From: Sphingobium sp. CR2-8
GTDB lineage: Bacteria > Pseudomonadota > Alphaproteobacteria > Sphingomonadales > Sphingomonadaceae
DNA: 64,000 nucleotides
Assembly: GCF_035818615.1 (NCBI RefSeq)
Contig: NZ_JAYKZY010000002.1
Span: 622,501-686,500 of the forward strand
Reading direction: 5' to 3'
This document shows positions 49,862 through 59,952 of this stretch, piece by piece. The translations under genes were made by a program, and so were the position numbers. Position 1 is the stretch's first letter. Each line of letters opens with the position of its first letter. Below the pieces are notes generated by a model that made no database searches, had not been told where the DNA came from, and was given only the letters and a program-made list of their open reading frames with translations.

Positions 49862-51493
49862 ATGGGCGATCCCATGATCCGTCTGTCCGGCCTGAAACTC
49901 CCCCTCGACCACCCGGCCGAGGCGATCCCCGTCGCCATCTGCGCCCGCCTCGGCCTGGAACCGCAAGCGCTGCGCGGGCACAGCCTGGTGCGGCGCGGCA
50001 ATGATGCGCGCCGCCGTTCCGCCATCCAGCTGGTCTATACGTTCGATATCGACGTCGCGGACGAAGCGGCGGTGCTGGCCCGCTTCGCGAACGACCATGA
50101 TGTCCGCCCGACACCCGACACCCGTTACACCTTCGTCACCCATGCCCCCGACGGTTGGCAGGGCAAGCGACCGGTCGTGATCGGCGCGGGGCCGTGCGGC
50201 CTGTTCGCCGGGCTGATCCTCGCCCAGATGGGTTTCCGCCCAATCATCCTCGATCGCGGCAAGCCGGTGCGCGAACGCACCAAGGACACATGGGGCCTGT
50301 GGCGGCGCGCGGAACTGAACCCGGACAGCAACGTCCAGTTCGGTGAGGGCGGGGCAGGCACCTTCTCCGACGGCAAACTTTATTGCCGGGTGAAGGACCC
50401 GCGTTTCCTGGGCCGCAAGGTGCTGGAGGAATTCGTCGCCGCCGGCGCGCCCGACGACATCCTCTGGGAAGCGCATCCCCATATCGGCACCTTCCGCCTC
50501 GTCACGATGGTTGAAGCCATGCGTCGGCAGATAGAGGCGCTGGGCGGCGAATATCGCTGGGAAAGCCGTGTCGACGATCTGGTGCTCGAACGCTCGGGAG
50601 AGGGCGTACAGCAACTGCGCGGACTGGTGCTGCAGGATGGCGGCGTGATCGACGCCGATCATGTCGTCCTGGCCGTCGGCCACAGCGCCCGCCCAACGTT
50701 CGCCATGCTCCACGATCGCGGCGTCCATATCGAACCCAAGCCTTTCTCTATCGGCGTGCGGATCGAACATCCGCAAAGCTGGGTCGATCGCGCCCGTTAC
50801 GGCAATTGCGCGGGCCATCCCGATCTGGGCGCGGCGGCCTACAGCCTCGCCCATCACTGCGCCAATGGCCGCACCGTCTACAGCTTCTGCATGTGTCCGG
50901 GCGGCCGCGTCGTCGCCGCCACGTCGGAGGAAGGGCGCGTCGTCACCAACGGCATGAGCCAGTATAGCCGCGCCGAATTCAACGCCAATTCGGGTTTGGT
51001 CGTCGGCATCGATCCGGCGCGCGACTATCCCGATGGCCCACTCGCCGGGATCGACCTGCAACGCCATTGGGAAAGCCTGGCCTATGTCGCGGGTGGCTCC
51101 TCCTACTGGGCGCCGGGCCAGACCGTGGGCGATTTCCTCGCGCGCCGTCCCTCGACCCGGCTGGGTGAGGTCGTTCCCTCTTACAAACCGGGCGTGACTC
51201 CTACCGACCTGTCCCGCTGCCTGCCTGACTATGTGGTGGAGGCCTTCCATGAAGCGCTGCCCGCTTTCGGCCGCCAGATCGCCCATTATGACCATCCCGA
51301 CGCCGTCATGACCGGGGTGGAAACGCGGACATCCTCGCCGATACGGATTACCCGCGACAAGGCTTTTCAAAGCCTCAACGTTGCGGGACTCTATCCGGCG
51401 GGGGAGGGCGCGGGCTATGCAGGCGGCATTCTCTCCGCCGCGATCGACGGCATCAAAGTGGCGGAGGCGGTGGCCCAGGGACTGTTGCGCTGA
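49862..51493 (+). CDS. Uncharacterised FAD-dependent dehydrogenase (COG2509 type)
   Basis: 543 aa. An N-terminal RNA-binding-like/ferredoxin-like domain (1-95) precedes the FAD fold (RPVVIGAGPCGLFAGLILAQ, with NVQFGEGGAGTFSDGKLYCR). VVLAVGHSARPTFAMLHDRG and LYPAGEGAGYAGGILSAAID mark the family. Substrate unknown. ATG 49862 or 49874 are both possible; the difference is four residues. Confidence 0.88.
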   Translation: MGDPMIRLSGLKLPLDHPAEAIPVAICARLGLEPQALRGHSLVRRGNDARRRSAIQLVYTFDIDVADEAAVLARFANDHDVRPTPDTRYTFVTHAPDGWQGKRPVVIGAGPCGLFAGLILAQMGFRPIILDRGKPVRERTKDTWGLWRRAELNPDSNVQFGEGGAGTFSDGKLYCRVKDPRFLGRKVLEEFVAAGAPDDILWEAHPHIGTFRLVTMVEAMRRQIEALGGEYRWESRVDDLVLERSGEGVQQLRGLVLQDGGVIDADHVVLAVGHSARPTFAMLHDRGVHIEPKPFSIGVRIEHPQSWVDRARYGNCAGHPDLGAAAYSLAHHCANGRTVYSFCMCPGGRVVAATSEEGRVVTNGMSQYSRAEFNANSGLVVGIDPARDYPDGPLAGIDLQRHWESLAYVAGGSSYWAPGQTVGDFLARRPSTRLGEVVPSYKPGVTPTDLSRCLPDYVVEAFHEALPAFGRQIAHYDHPDAVMTGVETRTSSPIRITRDKAFQSLNVAGLYPAGEGAGYAGGILSAAIDGIKVAEAVAQGLLR

Positions 51494-51604
51494 CGCGCCC
51501 GCTCGACTGAATAACCGGTCGGTTCGGCCTACCATATCGCGAACGCATCGCTTTTGCATCAGATTGGTGCTGGCATGTTGCACCTGCTCACCTAAAAGCG
51601 GCGC

Positions 51605-52630
51605 ATGGTCCGATTCGCTACGCGCATGATGCTGCTGCCCTGGGCGTTCGCGCAGCTGTTCACCGGCGAAAAATCCTTTCGCGACAATCTCTTCATCGGA
51701 TCGACACGGCTGAATGGCTGGGGACTTCACCGTGCCCGTGTGCGCGTCGCCCATGCGATGTCTGCCCGTCGCCGCGCCCGTCTGGCGTCTGCCGTAAAGG
51801 CGGCCGATCGCGAAGAGTTCGATCGTAACGGCTATGTGGAAATTCGCGACTTCCTGCCGCCAGAGATGTTCACGCAGTTGCGCGATGGCGTCATGGCCTA
51901 TGCCGGCGAAGCGCGCGAAACGGTGCAGGGCCATACCATCACCCGGCGCTACGCGGTCGGTCCCGATGCGCTCCAGCGGATACCCGCTTTGGCCGCCTTC
52001 CGCCGCCACGCGCGCTGGCGGGCCATCGCGCGCTACGTCACCGGCTTCAATGTCGAACCCCTGCTCTACATCCAGTCGATCCTGACCCACCGCCACGACG
52101 CGCCACCCGATCCGCAGGTGGATCTGCACGCCGACACCTTCCACCCGTCGATGAAGGCGTGGCTGTTTCTGGAGGATGTGGATCTCGATTCCGGGCCGTT
52201 CACTTATGTCGCAGGTTCCCATCGCCTGACGCCCGAGCGGTTGGATTGGGAGCATCGCCGCAGCCTGACGGTCCGGGACGGGCCATGTCGTCTCTCGGCC
52301 CGCGGATCGCTGCGGGTCCAGTCCCATGAACTGGTCGCCATGGGGCTGCCCGCACCGACGGCGTTCGCCGTGCCTGCCAATACGCTGGTCATTGCCGATA
52401 CGTTCGGCTTTCACGCGCGCGGCGAGAGCGCCCAACGCAGCACGCGTATCGAACTATGGGCCTATGGCCGCCGCAATCCGTTCCGCGTGATGACCGGCGG
52501 CGACCTGTGGAGCCTGCCCGGCATCGCGGAGCGCCGCATCGACCTGCGCTGGCGCCTGCGCGACATGGCGAGCGCGATCATGGGCCAGCCATGGGCGAAG
52601 CGGGGGATCGTAAGACCGGGCGAGGATTGA
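51605..52630 (+). CDS. Phytanoyl-CoA dioxygenase (PhyH) family protein
   Basis: 341 aa. Fe(II)/2-oxoglutarate oxygenase with HxD in VDLHADTFHPSMKAWLFLED, the distal His in ADTFGFHARGES and the 2-oxoglutarate Arg in STRIELWAYGR. The first 60 residues are basic and partly hydrophobic. The substrate is open. It is the last gene before the integrase-containing region and the last with typical high-GC chromosomal character there. Confidence 0.85.
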   Translation: MVRFATRMMLLPWAFAQLFTGEKSFRDNLFIGSTRLNGWGLHRARVRVAHAMSARRRARLASAVKAADREEFDRNGYVEIRDFLPPEMFTQLRDGVMAYAGEARETVQGHTITRRYAVGPDALQRIPALAAFRRHARWRAIARYVTGFNVEPLLYIQSILTHRHDAPPDPQVDLHADTFHPSMKAWLFLEDVDLDSGPFTYVAGSHRLTPERLDWEHRRSLTVRDGPCRLSARGSLRVQSHELVAMGLPAPTAFAVPANTLVIADTFGFHARGESAQRSTRIELWAYGRRNPFRVMTGGDLWSLPGIAERRIDLRWRLRDMASAIMGQPWAKRGIVRPGED

Positions 52631-52862
52631 TCCGCTTCGCCCATGCAGATCACCGATAAGGCGTGGCTCGCGGAGATCAGTGAAGCGGCGATGGGTGGAT
52701 TTGGATGCCCGACAAGGAGCGTAACCACTTGTTCAGGGTTGTTCGCCAACTTCCATAAATCAGCAGAATTAACAGTGTTTTCTCCGTCTGTTCTCTCCGC
52801 CATTATCCATTGAAAATCGCAGTTGTCCGTGTAAAAGTGTGGGAACAGCTGAGGGAACAAAA

Positions 52863-54101
52863 ATGGGCAAGCTCACGCCAGCTATCGTCAAAGCGGCAGG
52901 GCCGGGAAGGCATGCCGATGGTGATGGACTATATTTGATGGTCAAGCCTGGCGGCGCGCGGTCCTGGGTTCTGCGCGTGCAATATGCCGGCCAGCGTCGG
53001 GACATCGGATTGGGCGGCGTTGATGTGTCGACTAAGCTGGAACGGTTGAAAGCTGACACGGCGAAAGGTCTTATTGGCGACGACCTGACCGTCATGGAAC
53101 GGGCATTGCTGACTTTGGGTGAGGCGCGGGAGAAAGCGCTGCTGCTCCGCCGTGTTGCCAAAGCCGGGCGCGATCCGGTAGCCGAGCGGGATAAGGATCG
53201 CGCTGCATCCCCGATCTTCTCTGTTGCCGTGACGAAGGCCCATAAGGCGCTAGAGGGCAACTGGGGCAAGCGAGAGGCTGATGCTTTCCTTGCATCGCTG
53301 AAGCAGCACGCCAATCCGAGCCTGGGCAAGCGTCGGGTGGATCATATCGATGCAAATGACATTGCCGCCGCGCTCAAACCGATCTGGACCGACAAGCCCG
53401 AAGTGGCACGAAAGGTTCGGCAGCGGATCGTGAAGGTCCTGAACTACGCCAAGGTGAAAAAATGGCGGCTTTCCGAAGCGCCGAGCAAAGAATTGTCGCT
53501 GCTGCTGGGCAAACAGCGGAAGGGCGGCAACATGCCATCCATGCCCTATGCGGATGTTCCCGTTTATTTCCAGGAGTTGTCGGACGCAGCGGAAACCATG
53601 GGCCGGCTTGCGCTCATGTTCGTGATCACAACGGCTGCGCGTAGTGGCGAGGTTCGCCAGGCGTGTTGGGGGCAGATCGATCTTGATCGCAAGCTATGGA
53701 ACCGACCAGCGACGATCATGAAGAGTCGAGAATCCCACACTGTCACGCTGAACGAACAGGCGCTGGTGATCCTTGGAAGAGCGAAGCATCACAGGCGATC
53801 AGACGAAGAGGATGCGCTGGTGTTTCCGTCGCCTTCCGGCAAGGCGATGTCTGATATGACCGTGTCGAAGGTCATGCGGGATGCAAAGCTGCCCTATGTT
53901 CCGCACGGCTTCCGTTCGACCTTCCGGGATTGGGCGGCCGAACAGATGTCTCATATTCCCGACGCCGTCGCGGAAGCTGCGCTGGCGCACACCGTGCCGG
54001 ACAAAGTGGTGGCGGCTTATAAGCGTACGAACTTTCTGGAGATGAGGCGGGCGCTGCTTGATAGTTGGGCAGCTTTTCTGATTGAGAGGGCAGTCTTGTG
54101 A
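52863..54101 (+). CDS. Tyrosine recombinase, P4-type integrase with DUF4102 arm-binding domain
   Basis: 412 aa from ATG 52863 (MGKLTPAIVKAAGPGRHADG). N-terminal DUF4102 part (1-80), core-binding part (about 100-200), catalytic domain with Arg in TTAARSGEVRQACW, HxxR in VPHGFRSTFRDWAAE, and the nucleophile Tyr in KVVAAYKRTNFLEMRR. Integrates genomic islands, usually at tRNA or other conserved 3' ends. No tRNA lies directly upstream here. Codon use is less GC-biased than that of the flanking chromosome. Confidence 0.93.
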   Translation: MGKLTPAIVKAAGPGRHADGDGLYLMVKPGGARSWVLRVQYAGQRRDIGLGGVDVSTKLERLKADTAKGLIGDDLTVMERALLTLGEAREKALLLRRVAKAGRDPVAERDKDRAASPIFSVAVTKAHKALEGNWGKREADAFLASLKQHANPSLGKRRVDHIDANDIAAALKPIWTDKPEVARKVRQRIVKVLNYAKVKKWRLSEAPSKELSLLLGKQRKGGNMPSMPYADVPVYFQELSDAAETMGRLALMFVITTAARSGEVRQACWGQIDLDRKLWNRPATIMKSRESHTVTLNEQALVILGRAKHHRRSDEEDALVFPSPSGKAMSDMTVSKVMRDAKLPYVPHGFRSTFRDWAAEQMSHIPDAVAEAALAHTVPDKVVAAYKRTNFLEMRRALLDSWAAFLIERAVL

Positions 54102-54287
54102 AACTGGCAGCGCAGCATCAAGTCTGTAAACGCCCAAACTGCTGGCCGCTTTCTGGCGACTGCTAACCGGCAGCGGACATTCCGCTACCCATCCGTCGCC
54201 ACCGTGCCGGGCACAAATATCGATCCGCGTACCCACTATGCCGCCTGTCCGGTTCCGGGTGGGATAGCTGCCCGGCATCAGGCGACC

Positions 54288-55824
54288 GAGGCTGTGTAAA
54301 AACGCGATTTCAGGGCTGCCAAATAGCAGCGCCGGCTAGGCGGCATAGGACGATCAGGCCCGGATCAACTGGATGAGAGGCTGGACGCCGAAGATCTGGA
54401 TCATGCGCTTCATATTATAGGCCAGAACGCCCAGGCTCATCTCCGTTCTGACGTTTTTGAGGGTCTTGGTGAGGAAGGGCGTACTGCCCATCCAGGCCTT
54501 GAGCGTGCCAAAGACATGCTCGACGGTCTGTCGGCGCAGACCCATCGCATCAGGGAGTTGGTCGAGCCGCTGTTGCATAGCGTCGAGCACCGCCTCGTGC
54601 GTCCATCGCTTTACCCGTTTTACCTTTTCGGGTGTACAGCGTGGCCTGAGATGGCAGTCAGGGCAGGCGGTCAGGTTGCGATACTGGTCGATATCCCCAT
54701 GATGATCGACGCGGACCCTTCCTCGGGTCAGATGTGCGCCCGCCGGGCAGATATAATGGTCATGGATGGCATCATAGACGAAGTCGGGTCTTGTGAAGTG
54801 ACCGTGCTTCGCCCGGCCTGAGGTATCGACCTTTGGCACGCAAGGCAGGACGCCAGTGCCTTCGCAATCCAGCACCTGCTCACCGTTGAAGTAGCCCCGG
54901 TCCGCCAAGACCGTCAGCTCGTCAGAACCTGTAGCCTCCAGTGCAGCGCGTCCCATCGGTGCCAACTGGGTACGATCATGCCCTTCGTTCAGCACCTCAT
55001 GCGCGACGATGAGGTGATGCTCTGTATCGACCGCCGCCTGCACATTATAGCCGACTATCCCAGTGCCACGGCCGGTGGTAGCCATCAAACATTAGGGGGC
55101 AGCATTCACCTTGGCCTCCATATCCTTCAGATATTGCATCTGGCACCGCAGCTCGGTGATCTTCTCCCGGATTTTATTGGTCCGCATCTCAGGGACGTCG
55201 CTGTCCTCACGATCGGCGCGATCAAGCGCGACCAGGTAGCGGTCGATGCTGGCCTCGACCTGTTCGATCCGCTTGGCCGCCTTATGCGCCGTGAAGTTGC
55301 GATCCCGGTTGTTCACGGCCTTGAACTTGCTGCCATCCACCGCGACCATGGCGCCGGTGAACAAGCCCATGCCCCGGCATAGCAGCACGAACTGTGCGCA
55401 AACCGCCCGAATGCCAGCGCCGTTGTCACGCCGGAAATTCGCGATCGTCTTGAAGTCGGGAGCCAGCCGACCCGTCAGCCACATCAGCTCGATGTTGCGG
55501 CCTGCCTCCCGCTCCAGCCGACGGCTCGACTGAACGCGGTTGAGATAACCATACAGGTAGATTTTCAGCATCGTGGACGGATGATAGGCAGGCCGTCCTG
55601 TCGTCGCTGGCTCCATGCCTTTAAAGCCCAGAGCCGCTAGGTCCAGCTCATGAATAAAGGCCTCGACCACCCGCACTGGATTGTCCTCAGAAACATAATC
55701 GTCAATTGATGCAGGCAGTAAAAAACCCTGCCGCGGATCTTCCCCTTCAACGAAACGGCCCATCTCAAAGCCTCCCGAAACCCAGGAAAAACTCTACCAT
55801 AAATGGGCGTTTTTACACAGCCTC
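54288..55824 (-). mobile_element. IS1182-type insertion sequence, 1537 bp, with decayed transposase
   Basis: Terminal inverted repeats GAGGCTGTGTAAAAACGC (54288-54305) and its exact complement at 55807-55824. The base pairs outside are GACC on both sides (54284-54287 and 55825-55828), a 4-bp target duplication, so the ends and the insertion are intact. The transposase inside is broken by a stop. Confidence 0.88.
54354..55763 (-). pseudogene. IS1182-family transposase, interrupted by an in-frame stop
   Basis: N-terminal piece 55763-55092 (MGRFVEGEDPRQGFLLPASI, AVDGSKFKAVN) and C-terminal piece 55088-54354 (GIVGYNVQAAVDTEHHLIVA, VLADRGYFNGEQVLDCEGTG, ETVEHVFGTLKAW-like GLRRQTVEHVFGTLKAWMG) lie in the same frame, separated by TAA. 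The segment usually joining them in this family (a SLTDPDARSM-like motif) is missing, so a small deletion rather than a point mutation produced the stop. Unlikely to be active. Confidence 0.88.
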
Positions 55825-55828
55825 GACC

Positions 55829-56055
55829 CTTTGTCGCCGTTCAGAGGGCGATTGTCGGTCCCCAGGTGCGGACCGGCAGCTATTCCGGCGGCTGTCGACC
55901 AACTCTTGCCGCTCACCGGCGCGCATCTGAATGACCTCGCGTGCCGAAACCCGCCATTACCATTCTACTGAACGGCCGGGCAGCTGCGCGCCCATTCCCG
56001 CCGCTCAATGCTCCGAGGGTAGCGCCCGAAAGCAGATGTTATGCAGTTTTGCGCC
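55829..56055. other. Gene-free stretch between IS and sulfite module
   Basis: No coding frame with convincing composition. It is the continuation of the DNA interrupted by the IS (left part 54102-54283) and I recognise no feature in it. Confidence 0.4.
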
Positions 56056-56532
56056 TCAACCGGTTCCTCCAGAAACATCCGGCGCGGTGCCGGGCGCAGT
56101 ATTCTGATCCTTTCCGATCGGCACCCTATCCTGCGCTGCACTCATCGCCGTCAGATAGTCGACGATAGCCGGAATGTCCTTCTCCGCGACGGGAGCCTTG
56201 TAGACATCCTTCATCTTGGTGACCGTGGCCTTCCACTGGTCCGCTGAAAGCACGGGCTGGGTCATCGCCATGCTGGCCGAATGGCAGGACGTGCAGTTCG
56301 CATTGATGACATCGGCATGAGGGCCATCGGGATATTGCTGCTCATCAATAGGAAGATCGACAGTATCGGAGGTCAGGGTAAAGCCGTTCACGGAAATGCT
56401 GCTGGACGCAGGGCCAGTCGATTGGGGTTCGGGCGGCGGGGTGTAGCTGCCGGGAGGGCCCACCATCATGAGGGTGAAGACAGTGACGCCGAGCAGTCCG
56501 GCGGCCAGCATGCCTGGGGTTGGCGCTTTCAT
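56056..56532 (-). CDS. sorB: Sulfite dehydrogenase cytochrome c subunit (SorB-like)
   Basis: 158 aa from ATG at 56532. N-terminal membrane anchor or signal (GMLAAGLLGVTVFTLMMVGP), one heme site CTSCH at residues 80-84 and a Met ligand shortly after (SASMAMTQP) or in VTKMKDVY. Accepts electrons from the molybdenum subunit encoded 11 bases upstream. Location to the periplasm is inferred. C-terminal tail is Gly/Pro rich. Confidence 0.85.
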   Translation of the reverse strand: MKAPTPGMLAAGLLGVTVFTLMMVGPPGSYTPPPEPQSTGPASSSISVNGFTLTSDTVDLPIDEQQYPDGPHADVINANCTSCHSASMAMTQPVLSADQWKATVTKMKDVYKAPVAEKDIPAIVDYLTAMSAAQDRVPIGKDQNTAPGTAPDVSGGTG

Positions 56533-56543
56533 GCCAAAGCTCC

Positions 56544-57794
56544 TTATGCCGTCACGATGGTGGTGGTTTCGATGTTGCCGCGCATGAAACCGCCGGGGTT
56601 CCAGATCGGTGCCATCGGCTGTGCAACGCCTGCCGCGTTCCAGCAGCGCGACATGAGCGCAGTCTGTCCGGGGCCGGGCAAGGGAACCTGCGCGTCCCAC
56701 CGGCGAAAACTGTATTTGCCATGATCCGGACCCAGCTTCGTCGCGAACCAGTGGCGACCGCCGTCGGTGGACACATCGACTCGTGCCACGGCGCAGTCGC
56801 CGCCCATGGCGATGCCGCCGAGCGGGATCGAGGCCTCGTGTGCGATCCGCTGACCTTCGCCCAGACTGGTGACCCACGAACGCGGGATCATGCGGTTGAT
56901 CGGAACGGTCGGGAAGTCCTTGGCGCCGGGCTTTACATTGGCGCCGGGCGTTGCCGGGATCTTGTAGGCCTTGGCCATCCAGTATTCATCGTCAGGCCCG
57001 GGCAGGACCTCGATGTCGTTCAGCATCTTGACCCAATAGGTCGAGTACCAGCCCGGCACGATCAACCGGATCGGAAAACCGTTGAGGAGCGGCAACTGCG
57101 TGCCGTTCATGCCGAAGGCGATCATCACTTCGCCGTCGCGGGCATGATCGATATCGAGCGCCTTCTCGAAGTCCGGGGCACCGACGACCACAGGTTGATC
57201 GAGCGCCCCGAACCGGACTTGGACCGCCCCCGCCTTCACCCCGGCCAGATCGAGCACATCGCGCAGGCGCACGCCGAGCCACTTGGCATTGCCCATCGCC
57301 CCGTTGCCCCACTGCGCGCCGGGGACGCGGGGCTGGAACAGCCCGCGCGAATTGCCCGAGCACTGGTTCACGGCGGCCATCTCGACCCGTGGCAGGCGCA
57401 TAAGCTGTTCGAGGCTGATCGCGATCGGCTTATTGACATGACCTCGCACGTTGAGGCGGAAGGCATCGACGTCGATCGAGGTCGGGATGTCCGCCCAATG
57501 CCAACGCACGAAGAACTGGTCATTGGGGGTGAACACATCTCGGTCGAACACATCCATCGGCGTTTCCAGCAACGGCGGATGGACGCGCTGGAGGATCATG
57601 CTGCCCTTGCCAGGAAAAGCGCTCGTCATCGGGCGCTGCGCATTGCCGCCGGGCAGATGCAAGTCGGTAAGCCCCTGCGTGATGCCTTGCGCCAGAGCGG
57701 GCGCGGCGGCGATAGCTGCCCCGCCGAGAGCGGCATTCTGCAGGAAACGGCGGCGGCTTGTTTCGGCCGCGAGCTCGGCATCCAGTCTGTCCAT
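56544..57794 (-). CDS. sorA: Sulfite dehydrogenase molybdopterin subunit (SorA-like)
   Basis: 416 aa. Tat signal SRRRFLQNAALGGAAIAAAP, sulfite-oxidase Moco domain with the Cys ligand in AAVNQCSGNSRGLFQP, the GIRLIVPGWYSTYWVKML-like segment (FPIRLIVPGWYSTYWVKMLN) and the dimer domain with ARVDVSTDGGRHW. Oxidises sulfite to sulfate in the periplasm and passes electrons to the cytochrome c next to it. Member of the operon LysR-TDT-sorA-sorB. Confidence 0.93.
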   Translation of the reverse strand: MDRLDAELAAETSRRRFLQNAALGGAAIAAAPALAQGITQGLTDLHLPGGNAQRPMTSAFPGKGSMILQRVHPPLLETPMDVFDRDVFTPNDQFFVRWHWADIPTSIDVDAFRLNVRGHVNKPIAISLEQLMRLPRVEMAAVNQCSGNSRGLFQPRVPGAQWGNGAMGNAKWLGVRLRDVLDLAGVKAGAVQVRFGALDQPVVVGAPDFEKALDIDHARDGEVMIAFGMNGTQLPLLNGFPIRLIVPGWYSTYWVKMLNDIEVLPGPDDEYWMAKAYKIPATPGANVKPGAKDFPTVPINRMIPRSWVTSLGEGQRIAHEASIPLGGIAMGGDCAVARVDVSTDGGRHWFATKLGPDHGKYSFRRWDAQVPLPGPGQTALMSRCWNAAGVAQPMAPIWNPGGFMRGNIETTTIVTA

Positions 57795-57879
57795 GGTCGT
57801 ATCCTCTCGGGCAAAATGGTGGCGGGTGCTGCTGTGAGAAGCAAGCGATCAGAACGCTGTGACTGATCGCAATGCCCGA

Positions 57880-59034
57880 TCAGTTTGTGGCGGCGATACA
57901 GGGCGATACGAACAGATTGCCGCGCCATCCGCCAATCAGGGTCTTGGCGGCGACCACCATCCACATCAGGGCGAGCGCCAGGGTCAGAACGGTGCCGACG
58001 ATACCGAAGAAGGCAAGGTGCAGGGTCGTGCCAAGGCGAAAGGTTGCGACGTTGAAGACGCCTAGCGGGAAGGTGTAGCCCCACCAGCCAAGGTTGAACG
58101 GGATACCTGCCCGCCAGTAGCGCCAGGTGATGAGCGAGGCGAGTGCCAGCCACCAGAGGCCAAACCCCCAGAGCAACAGGCCGGCGATTGTGCCGATACC
58201 CTGAGCGACAGCGCCGACATCTGCCAGCCCATGCGCAGCCATGATCGCAGGGGCATCGCCGCCCAAAACCAGCATGCCCAGCGCGCCGGTGCCGATCGGG
58301 CCAAGTGCCAGCCAACTTGATGCGGCCATGCCCTCATGCGGCAGCTTGTGTAGCGCCATGCGCAGGATCAGCAATGCCAGGATGCTGAAAGCTACCGGGA
58401 CCGAATAGGCCCACAGGATGTAGGACGTGACGAGCATCCCGAACTGCGCGCTGCCTTGCGCCAGATGCGGCGCCAACAGTCCTCCGCTGGCAGCGGTCAC
58501 TTCGGCGGCCACGACCGGCAGCAGCCATACCGCCGTCATGCCGTCGAGCGAATGCTGGTGGCGCGTGAACATGAAGTACGGGATCAGCACACCGCAGCTC
58601 ACCGCCATGGCGGCGTCGATCCACCACAAGACCGTGGCGACAGGCACGATGACCTCGCCAAACCGCGCGATACCGAATGCGAGGCAGCCGTTGATGATCG
58701 TGGCGAGGCCCATGGGGATCGTGCCGATGAACATCGATACGGTATTGTGCCCGAAGATGCGCCGCGCTTCGTGGCCGAACAGGATCCAGCGGGCGGTATA
58801 GAGCGCGGTGAAAAGGCTGAAGAGCCCGATGTTGAAGAACCACAGCACTTCTCCCACCGGCTTGAGCGAAGCGCCGATGCCCGGCACCTGCGGCAGAGCC
58901 AGCGCGAGAATGCCGGTGCCCATGGTGGCCGCAAACCAGTTGGGCGTGAACTGGCGGATCATCTCGCGCGGGTGATCGAGCCGGCTGAGTGGGCGCATCC
59001 CTTCGAGGATGGGCTTGATATCCGTGGTCATCAT
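57880..59034 (-). CDS. TDT/SLAC1 family anion transporter
   Basis: 384 aa, about ten membrane helices. Motifs FTPNWFAATMGTGILALALP and WWGYTFPLGVFNVATFRLGT are those of the tellurite-resistance/dicarboxylate (TehA, SSU1, SLAC1) family. SSU1 members export sulfite in fungi, and the neighbours here are sulfite dehydrogenase genes, so sulfite or a related sulfur oxyanion is the likely substrate (inference). Eighty-five bases upstream of sorA; overlaps lysR by 4 bases. Confidence 0.9.
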   Translation of the reverse strand: MMTTDIKPILEGMRPLSRLDHPREMIRQFTPNWFAATMGTGILALALPQVPGIGASLKPVGEVLWFFNIGLFSLFTALYTARWILFGHEARRIFGHNTVSMFIGTIPMGLATIINGCLAFGIARFGEVIVPVATVLWWIDAAMAVSCGVLIPYFMFTRHQHSLDGMTAVWLLPVVAAEVTAASGGLLAPHLAQGSAQFGMLVTSYILWAYSVPVAFSILALLILRMALHKLPHEGMAASSWLALGPIGTGALGMLVLGGDAPAIMAAHGLADVGAVAQGIGTIAGLLLWGFGLWWLALASLITWRYWRAGIPFNLGWWGYTFPLGVFNVATFRLGTTLHLAFFGIVGTVLTLALALMWMVVAAKTLIGGWRGNLFVSPCIAATN

Positions 59035-59900
59035 CCAAACTCCTTGACCAGTTCGGTCAGCGCGTCGGCCGCCCGAGTGCGATACCGCTCCTTGTGGCGT
59101 AACGCTTCAAATGGACGGGCAGGCATCGCGAGCGGCAATTCGTGAAGATGCCCCGCTGCAAGCGCGCGGCGCACCACCAGTTCGGACAGGACCGCGACGC
59201 CAGCGCGGGCCTCGACAGCAGAACGAACCGCTTCGTTGGACGGCAGTGTCATGGCGATGTTGAGGCCTGCCGGATCGATGCCTCGCTGTCGCAGGACGTC
59301 CTCGAAACTCGATCGTGTGCCGGATCCGTGCTCCCGCACAATCCAGTTGGCGCCGCGCACCCAGTCCTCGTCGATGGTATCAACAGCCTGCCCCGAGATC
59401 AGCAGCATCCGGTCCTCGCCGACTTTCCAGTGGGCGAGTGCGGGCTGGTCGATCGAACCTTCGACAAAGCCCAGTTCCGCGCGGCCATCCAGTACCCGCG
59501 CTGCCGCACCTTCGGTGTTGTCGATTGCCAATTCGACGCGGATCGCGGGGTGCCGGCTATGAAATTGGGCCAGGCGTGAGGGCAGCCAGTAGCTGGCTAT
59601 GGTCTGGCTGGCGACAAGGCGAAGGGTTCCGCGCTTCAGACCACCGAACTCGGCAAGCGTCAGTTCCGCCGTTGCGGCGCGGCCAAGGACAGCGCGTGCT
59701 TCGTCGAGGAACATGCGACCCGCCTCGGTCAGTTCGATGCCGCGGCCCACGCGGTTGAATAGCGGCACGTCGTGTCGGGCCTCAAGCGTGGCAATCGCGG
59801 CGCTGGCAGCGGACTGGGTCACGCCCAGTGCCTCGGCGGCCCGTGTCATATGTTCGCGTTCGGCGACGCCTACGAAGATGCGTAATTGTTCTAGGGTCAT
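59031..59900 (-). CDS. LysR family regulator (YeiE/CysB-like group)
   Basis: 289 aa. N-terminal HTH (MTLEQLRIFVGVAEREHMTR then AAEALGVTQSAASAAIATLE), substrate-binding domain with LRLVASQTIASYWLPSRLAQ and EARAGVAVLSELVVRRALAA. The closest well-known group is YeiE-like, linked to sulfite tolerance in enteric bacteria. It heads the minus-strand operon with the transporter and sulfite dehydrogenase genes, contrary to the usual divergent layout of LysR genes. Confidence 0.92.
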   Translation of the reverse strand: MTLEQLRIFVGVAEREHMTRAAEALGVTQSAASAAIATLEARHDVPLFNRVGRGIELTEAGRMFLDEARAVLGRAATAELTLAEFGGLKRGTLRLVASQTIASYWLPSRLAQFHSRHPAIRVELAIDNTEGAAARVLDGRAELGFVEGSIDQPALAHWKVGEDRMLLISGQAVDTIDEDWVRGANWIVREHGSGTRSSFEDVLRQRGIDPAGLNIAMTLPSNEAVRSAVEARAGVAVLSELVVRRALAAGHLHELPLAMPARPFEALRHKERYRTRAADALTELVKEFG

Positions 59901-59952
59901 GGTGATCTCCTGTCACCATTGATACCGCAGCTCGATCAATCGCTCCAACGCA

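Noticed and set aside
49763..52435. 890-codon open frame on the minus strand
   Set aside because: It mirrors the FAD dehydrogenase and PhyH genes. Long antisense frames are common at high GC, and it shows no family motif.
52462..52860. 132-codon minus-strand frame before the integrase
   Set aside because: Runs from the intergenic gap into the PhyH gene, with no motif or ribosome binding site.
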